A DNA stretch of 64,000 nucleotides from Pseudoclavibacter terrae. GTDB lineage: Bacteria; Actinomycetota; Actinomycetes; Actinomycetales; Microbacteriaceae. This document shows, in pieces, positions 59,527-64,000 of the stretch; position 1 is the stretch's first letter, and each line of letters begins with the position of its first letter. The notes beneath the pieces are model-generated. The model made no database searches. It had not been told where the DNA came from and saw only the letters and a program-made list of their open reading frames with translations. A program made the translations under genes and the position numbers. The stretch spans positions 726,647 through 790,646 of the forward strand of contig NZ_WBJX01000001.1 in NCBI RefSeq assembly GCF_008831075.1. The letters run 5' to 3'.

Positions 59527-60639
59527 TTAGCCCTTGGGGGCGAAGAACTTGGTGATCATGCGTGCGAGCAGGTTGAGCAGCATGACGATGATGAGGAGGA
59601 CGAGCGCGCCCGTCCAGGCGAGGTTGAGCATGTTCTCGGCTCCCGCGCCGACCTGCTGCGTGTACGAGCGGTAGACGAAGACGGGGAGGCTCATCATGGC
59701 GCCCTGGGTCATGTTGTAGTTCATGTAGATGTTGAACCCGGCCGCGATGAGCAGTGGCGCGCTCTCGCCGATGACGCGCGAGATGGCAAGCATGACGCCG
59801 GTCGTGATGCCGGCCAGTGCGGTTGGGAGCACGACCTTGGAGATCGTGAGCCACTTCGGCACGCCGAGCGCGTAGGAGGCCTCGCGGAGCTCGTTGGGGA
59901 CGAGTCGGATCATCTCCTCCGAGGAGCGCACGACGGTCGGGATCATGAGGACGGTGAGGGCGATCGAGCCGGCGAGTCCCGTGCGCACGTTGGTGAGCGG
60001 GATGCCGAGCGTCTGCAGGATGAGCATGATCATCGTGTAGGCGAACAGACCGGCGACGATCGACGGAACGCCCGTCATGACGTCCACGAAGAAGTTGATG
60101 GCCCGGGACAGGCGGCCCTTGCCGTACTCGACGAGGTAGATCGAGGTGAAGAGGCCGATCGGCACCGAGATGAGGGTCGCGACGAGCGTGATGAGCAGTG
60201 TGCCCACGATGGCGTGGATGCCGCCGCCGCCTTCTGTGACGACGCCGACCATGGAGGACGAGAAGAAGGTCGGGTCGAAGCGGGCGACGCCGTTCGCGAC
60301 GAGGGTGAACAGCAGCGACAGCAGCGGGACGAGGGCCAGGACGAATGCTGCGGTGACGAGCGAGGTCACGAAGCGGTTGGTGGCCTGGCGGGAGCCTTCG
60401 ATGATGCGGGCGATGACCCACTGGCCCGCGATGTAGAAGATCGCGCCGAGGACCGCGAAGCCGGTCCAGTTGAACTCGCCTCCGCCTGCCGCGAGGAGCA
60501 GGGTGATGGCGGCCGAGAGCGCGAAGCCTCCGACGAGGATCGCGTACGGGCCCCACTTGGGGAGGCGGCCGTGCGTGAGCGGGTTGATCATCTCGGGAGC
60601 CGACTGGTTCTGGGCTGGTTTCTGCAGTGTTGAGGTCAT
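59527..60639 (-). CDS. pstA: Phosphate ABC transporter permease PstA
   Basis: 370 residues. Six core membrane helices after an N-terminal extension with two more hydrophobic segments (about 30-75). Typical motifs GVPSIVAGLFAYTMIM and the ATPase-docking loop NELREASYALGVPKW, then SRVIGESAPLLIAAGFN. ATG 60639 shares one base with the pstC stop (TGATG). A longer in-frame stretch upstream lies inside pstC and is not part of the protein. Confidence 0.96.
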   Translation of the reverse strand: MTSTLQKPAQNQSAPEMINPLTHGRLPKWGPYAILVGGFALSAAITLLLAAGGGEFNWTGFAVLGAIFYIAGQWVIARIIEGSRQATNRFVTSLVTAAFVLALVPLLSLLFTLVANGVARFDPTFFSSSMVGVVTEGGGGIHAIVGTLLITLVATLISVPIGLFTSIYLVEYGKGRLSRAINFFVDVMTGVPSIVAGLFAYTMIMLILQTLGIPLTNVRTGLAGSIALTVLMIPTVVRSSEEMIRLVPNELREASYALGVPKWLTISKVVLPTALAGITTGVMLAISRVIGESAPLLIAAGFNIYMNYNMTQGAMMSLPVFVYRSYTQQVGAGAENMLNLAWTGALVLLIIVMLLNLLARMITKFFAPKG

Positions 60640-61628
60640 CAGTTGGCTCCTGAGAATTCCTTGCGGCGGCTCACGATCCATCGTGCGAGGGAGTTCACGA
60701 GGAGGGTGATGGCGAAGAGCACGAGACCGGATGCGATGAGCACGTTGATGTCGAGGTTCGACGCCTCTGGGAAGGAGAGTGCGATGTTGGCGGCGATCGT
60801 CGACGGGTTGGTGTTCGACGTCAGCTGGAAGGTGATCACGCCGGTCGCGGAGAGCACCATGGCGACGGCCATGGTCTCGCCGAGGGCGCGTCCGAGGCCG
60901 AGCATGATGGAGGACACCATGCCGCCGCGCGCGAAGGGCAGCACGGCCATCTTGATCATCTCCCAGCGCGTGGCGCCGAGGGCGAGCGATGCCTCTTCGT
61001 GGAGGCGCGGCGTCTGGAGGAAGACCTCGCGGGTGAGGGCGGTGACGATGGGGAGCACCATGACGGCGAGCACGATGGCGGCGGTCAGGATGGTGCGTCC
61101 CGTCGCCGAGACCTGCCCCTGGAAGAAGGGCAGCCAGGAGAGGTTCTCGTTGAGCCAGACGTAGAAGGGCTGCACGAACGGTCCGAGCACGGTTGCACCC
61201 CAGAGGCCGAAGACGACCGAGGGAACTGCGGCGAGCAGGTCGATGACGTAGCCGAGGGGGGCTGCGAGCTTGCGCGATGCGTAGTGCGTGATGAAGAGGG
61301 CGACGCCGATGGCGACGGGGACTGCCATGAGCAGCGCGAGCAGCGAAGCCCACAGTGTTCCGAAGATGAGCGGCAGCACGTACCAGAAGAAGTTGCCTTC
61401 GGCCTCCGGCTCGGCGAGGTTGCTCGCACCGGCGACGAAGTGGCTGTTCTCAGCCGCGTCGGGGAAGAAGGCCGGGAGTCCCTGGAAGAGCAGGAAGAAG
61501 AACACGGCGGCGAGGATCGCGAGGATGAGCGATCCGGAGAACGTCGAGAGGAAGCTGAAGACGCGGTCGCCAGGACGCGACTTGGCCTTCACCGATGTGC
61601 CCGCATCTGGGGCGAGTTCTGCAGTCAT
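60639..61628 (-). CDS. pstC: Phosphate ABC transporter permease PstC
   Basis: 329 residues, six to eight membrane helices. Motifs AAVPSVVFGLWGATVLGPF and the docking loop RLHEEASLALGATRWEM (about 205-221), then GRALGETMAVAMVLSATG. Pairs with PstA to form the phosphate channel. It begins 125 bases after pstS, past a hairpin that probably lowers expression of the membrane genes relative to the binding protein. Confidence 0.96.
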   Translation of the reverse strand: MTAELAPDAGTSVKAKSRPGDRVFSFLSTFSGSLILAILAAVFFFLLFQGLPAFFPDAAENSHFVAGASNLAEPEAEGNFFWYVLPLIFGTLWASLLALLMAVPVAIGVALFITHYASRKLAAPLGYVIDLLAAVPSVVFGLWGATVLGPFVQPFYVWLNENLSWLPFFQGQVSATGRTILTAAIVLAVMVLPIVTALTREVFLQTPRLHEEASLALGATRWEMIKMAVLPFARGGMVSSIMLGLGRALGETMAVAMVLSATGVITFQLTSNTNPSTIAANIALSFPEASNLDINVLIASGLVLFAITLLVNSLARWIVSRRKEFSGAN

Positions 61629-61691
61629 CTGCTGAGGGTTTCCCTAAGTCATTTGGGTGGAGCGGGGCAAGAAGCTGAAGAGAGCCGAATC

Positions 61692-61726
61692 GCCCGGTGC
61701 CATGCTTTCACAGCACGGCACCGGGC
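61692..61726 (-). terminator. Attenuating hairpin between pstS and pstC
   Basis: A 15-bp stem (61692-61706 with 61712-61726, 5-base loop). The only irregular pair is an A-C mismatch on the + strand but a G-U pair in the leftward transcript, as expected if the RNA of the pst operon is what folds. Probable partial terminator or 3'-end stabiliser for pstS mRNA. Confidence 0.65.
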
Positions 61727-61752
61727 TGAAACGGAACTTCAGTCCGCGCGGA

Positions 61753-62850
61753 CTACTTGATGGCGTCGACTGCTGCCTGTGCCTGGGTGCGCAGGTCGTC
61801 CGAGATGGGCGCGGAGCCCGCGTTCTCGGCTGCTGCATCCTGCGCTTCGGGGCTGATGACGTAGTCGAAGTACGCCTTGACGTTGGCTCCGACGGCCGGG
61901 TCCGTGTACTCGGCGCAGCCGATGAGGTAGGAGACCAGGACGATCGGGTAGACGCCTTCAGCGGAGCGGTCGAGCTCGAACGAGAGGTCGGTCGCTGCGC
62001 GGCCTTCCTCGAGCGTGGAGTTGTCGACGACGGCGGCTGCCGCCTCGGGGGAGAGCTCGACGAACTCGGAGCCGGTCTGGATGGCGGCCGTGCTGAGGTC
62101 GCCGGCCGCGGATGCGTCGAGGTAGCCGATGGTGCCGTTGCCGGAGGTCAGCGCCTGCTGGACGCCGGGGGTCTCCTGGGCGCCTTCGCCGCCTTCGATG
62201 GGCCAGTCGTCGCTGTCCTCGAAGGTCCACACGTCGGGGGCTGCCTCGACGAGGTAGGACGTGAAGTTGCCCGTGGTGCCCGAGGTGTCGGAGCGGTGGA
62301 CCGGCGTGATGGCGAGGTCGGGGAACGTGACGCCCGCGTTGAGCGCGGCGATCTCCGGGGCGTTCCAGTTGGTGATCTCGCCCTTGAAGATCTTGGCGAG
62401 GGTCGCGGGGTCGAGGTTGAGCGTGTCGACGCCCTCGACGTTGAATGCGACGGCGATGGGGGAGATGTAGGCGGGGATCTCGACGAGGTCGGTGCCGTCG
62501 ACGCAGTTGCCGAAGCCGCCTGCTTCGATCTCTTCCATCTTGAACGCGCGGTCGGAGCCGATGAAGGCGGACGTGCCGTTCGTGAAGTCGGTGCGGCCGG
62601 CGCCGGAGCCGCCACCCGCGTAGTTGATCTGGATGCCTGGCTGCACCGACGCGAAGCCGGCGATCCAGGAGGTCTGAGCCGTGCCCTGTGACGATGCGCC
62701 GGAGGCAGCGAGTGAGCCCGTGAGCTGTTCTTCAGCTGGTGCGCTTCCTGGATCTCCAGCTGCCGGGCCTTCGTTGCCGGCGCAGGCAGCAAGCGTGAGT
62801 GCGGCGATTGCGGCCATGGCGACCGATGCGCCTACTCGCGTGAACTTCAT
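61753..62850 (-). CDS. pstS: Phosphate-binding lipoprotein PstS
   Basis: 365 residues. Lipoprotein signal ending LTLAAC (Cys23). Phosphate-pocket motifs GSLAASGASSQGTAQ (about 44-58), INYAGGGSGAGRTDF, SAFIGSDRAF, PVHRSDTSGTTGNF and GTIGYLDASAAG. It captures phosphate outside the membrane. A four-unit PHO box and a -10 lie just upstream, so it should be induced on phosphate starvation by PhoP. A second pstS precedes it. Confidence 0.97.
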   Translation of the reverse strand: MKFTRVGASVAMAAIAALTLAACAGNEGPAAGDPGSAPAEEQLTGSLAASGASSQGTAQTSWIAGFASVQPGIQINYAGGGSGAGRTDFTNGTSAFIGSDRAFKMEEIEAGGFGNCVDGTDLVEIPAYISPIAVAFNVEGVDTLNLDPATLAKIFKGEITNWNAPEIAALNAGVTFPDLAITPVHRSDTSGTTGNFTSYLVEAAPDVWTFEDSDDWPIEGGEGAQETPGVQQALTSGNGTIGYLDASAAGDLSTAAIQTGSEFVELSPEAAAAVVDNSTLEEGRAATDLSFELDRSAEGVYPIVLVSYLIGCAEYTDPAVGANVKAYFDYVISPEAQDAAAENAGSAPISDDLRTQAQAAVDAIK

Positions 62851-62907
62851 GGAGTTTCCCTTCGGGGACAGGTGACATTCCGTTGGATCAGTTGCGATCC
62901 GTCGGTG

Positions 62908-62962
62908 ACGCTATGCGCGAAGGGTGACGAGGAGGGGCGGGGAAAGTGAACGGAGGGTGAAC
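62908..62962 (-). promoter_or_regulatory. PHO box and promoter of pstS
   Basis: Read leftwards: GTTCACCCTCC (62952-62962), GTTCACTTTCC (62941-62951), a degenerate unit CCGCCCCTCCT (62930-62940) and CGTCACCCTTC (62919-62929), four contiguous 11-bp units. The first two match the actinobacterial PhoP direct-repeat unit. A -10-like TAGCGT follows at 62913-62908, giving a leader of about 50 bases before pstS. Confidence 0.8.
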
Positions 62963-62998
62963 GGGCTGGGAATGCGCGCAGATTTCACCCGCATCCGC

Positions 62999-64000
62999 TT
63001 ACTTCATCTGCTCCAGGACGGGCTCGATCTGCGCCCGGAGGGTGGCGGAGATGGGCGCTGATCCGGCAGCCGCTGCCGATGCCGCCTGCCCTTCTTCGCT
63101 CACGACGTAGCTGAAGTAGGCCTTCGCGTTTGTGCCCTCGTCGGCGTCGGCGTACTCGGCGCAGCCGATGAGGTAGGAGACGAGCACGATCGGGTAGACG
63201 CCCGGCGTCGTGCGGTTGAGCTCGAAGGCGAGGTCGGTCGCGGCACGCCCGTCTTCGATCGTCGAGTTGTCGACGACGGCTGCGGCGGCTTCTGGGGAGA
63301 AGGGCACGTACTCGCCGCCGGTCTCGACTGCCGCCGTCGTGAGGCCGTCGGCCGCGGATGCATCCATGTACCCGATCGTGCCGTTGGCGCGGAGTGCCTG
63401 CTGCATGCCTGCGCTCTCCTGCGCGGCTTCGCCGCTCTCGACGGGCCACTCGTCGACTTCGCCGTAGCTCCAGGCGTCGCCGGCGGCCTCGTCCAGGTAG
63501 GCGGTGAAGTTGCCGGTCGTCCCGGACTTGTCCGAGCGGTGCACGGGGGTGATGGCGAGCGACGGCAGGGTGGCGTCCGGGTTCAGGGCGGCGATCTCCG
63601 GCGCGTCCCACGAGTCGATGTCTCCGGCGAAGATGCCGGCGATCGTCGCCGCGTCGAGGCGCAGCTCGTCGACGCCCTCAAGCGCGAAGGCGACGGCAAT
63701 GGGAGAGATGTAGGCGGGGATCTCCACGAGGTCGCTGCCCTCTGCGCAGGTCCGGAACGGGCCCTCCTCGATCTCCTCGATGTCGAAGGCGCGGTCGGAG
63801 CCGATGAACGCGGAGGTGCCGTTCTGGAAGTCGGAACGTCCGGCGCCCGAGCCACCACCCGCGTAGTTCACTCGCACGTCAGGCTCGATGGGATAGAAGC
63901 CCGCGATCCACGCGGTCTGCGCGACGCCCTGCGAGGAGGCGCCAGAGGCGCTCAGCACGCCGGAGAGGTGCTGCGAGCGCGGGTCCTTGCTGACAGAGAT
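62999..64000 (-). CDS. Second PstS-like phosphate-binding protein (5' end cut by window edge)
   Basis: 334 codons to the window edge, still open; the signal peptide lies outside. It parallels the downstream PstS closely: SASGASSQGVAQ, VNYAGGGSGAGRSDF, SAFIGSDRAFDIEEIEEGPF, PAYISPIAVAF, VHRSDKSGTTGNF and GTIGYMDASAADG. The two are clearly paralogous by tandem duplication but have diverged in loops and charge. A 148-bp gap with a PHO box separates it from pstS, so the two can be expressed separately; this copy may have a different affinity or serve under different phosphate levels. Confidence 0.93.
   Translation of the reverse strand: MSVSKDPRSQHLSGVLSASGASSQGVAQTAWIAGFYPIEPDVRVNYAGGGSGAGRSDFQNGTSAFIGSDRAFDIEEIEEGPFRTCAEGSDLVEIPAYISPIAVAFALEGVDELRLDAATIAGIFAGDIDSWDAPEIAALNPDATLPSLAITPVHRSDKSGTTGNFTAYLDEAAGDAWSYGEVDEWPVESGEAAQESAGMQQALRANGTIGYMDASAADGLTTAAVETGGEYVPFSPEAAAAVVDNSTIEDGRAATDLAFELNRTTPGVYPIVLVSYLIGCAEYADADEGTNAKAYFSYVVSEEGQAASAAAAGSAPISATLRAQIEPVLEQMK

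Overview
The window comes from a high-GC Gram-positive actinobacterium, most likely a member of the Microbacteriaceae. I infer this from the strongly GC-rich third codon positions, frequent GTG starts, leaderless promoters whose -10 box sits about 7 bases before the start codon, a mycothiol-dependent isomerase, a sortase-E-type LAQTG anchor, a Streptomyces-style PHO box and a set of small proteins (DUF7882 type) that I know mainly from Microbacteriaceae. It looks like ordinary chromosome. I found no phage genes, transposases, CRISPR arrays or rRNA. There is one tRNA gene, tRNA-Lys(TTT).

Layout, left to right. 1-8.7 kb: a LysR regulator divergent from putA (proline to glutamate), an AraC regulator with a striking inverted repeat, a Pr6Pr/AIG1-like membrane protein, then a ZTP riboswitch followed by glyA-folD (one-carbon metabolism). 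8.7-14.1 kb: a cell-wall-anchored amidase, a MauE-thioredoxin fusion, an acyltransferase-like membrane protein whose 3' end overlaps that of a convergent DUF1801 gene, and tRNA-Lys. 14.1-21.8 kb: a PucR regulator divergent from a transporter/amidohydrolase/mycothiol-isomerase catabolic operon, a Tat-exported protein, and a Cmx-type chloramphenicol exporter with a long leader. 21.8-27.7 kb: a two-component system and an iron- or organophosphate-type ABC transporter whose permease carries an 11-G/11-C hairpin near its N-terminus. 27.7-32.8 kb: trehalose uptake and use (LacI regulator, trehalose-6-phosphate hydrolase, PTS permease).

32.8-43.4 kb: an MFS exporter and a GntR/FCD regulator divergent from an aconitase-tctCBA operon (tricarboxylate uptake and isomerisation), then a convergent proline-racemase-family / ornithine-cyclodeaminase-family / GntR operon behind a 14-bp palindromic operator. 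43.4-45.8 kb: a Y-family DNA polymerase and a BenE-type transporter. 45.8-51.8 kb: a long leftward string of four glycosyltransferases, a very short solute-binding lipoprotein, a CDF metal transporter and a GlsB-type membrane protein, nearly all joined by 4-base stop/start overlaps. 51.8-58 kb: small lineage-specific proteins, a DUF805 protein, an MFS exporter with its MarR repressor and a doubled palindromic operator, CsbD, a YtrA-type GntR and two proteins of unknown function. 58.0-58.7 kb has no convincing gene but folds locally. 58.7-64 kb: pstB, pstA, pstC, pstS and a second, truncated pstS, with a PHO box in front of the inner pstS.

Taken together the region is about acquiring and dismantling small nutrients (proline and its derivatives, trehalose, tricarboxylates, phosphate, an unknown amide or ester), each gene set next to its own local regulator. 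The most unusual features are the homopolymeric hairpin in the ABC permease, the glycosyltransferase/metal-transport polycistron, the AraC and MarR operators, and the unexplained intergenic block at 58.0-58.6 kb. All functions are inferred from sequence alone; no database search was run.
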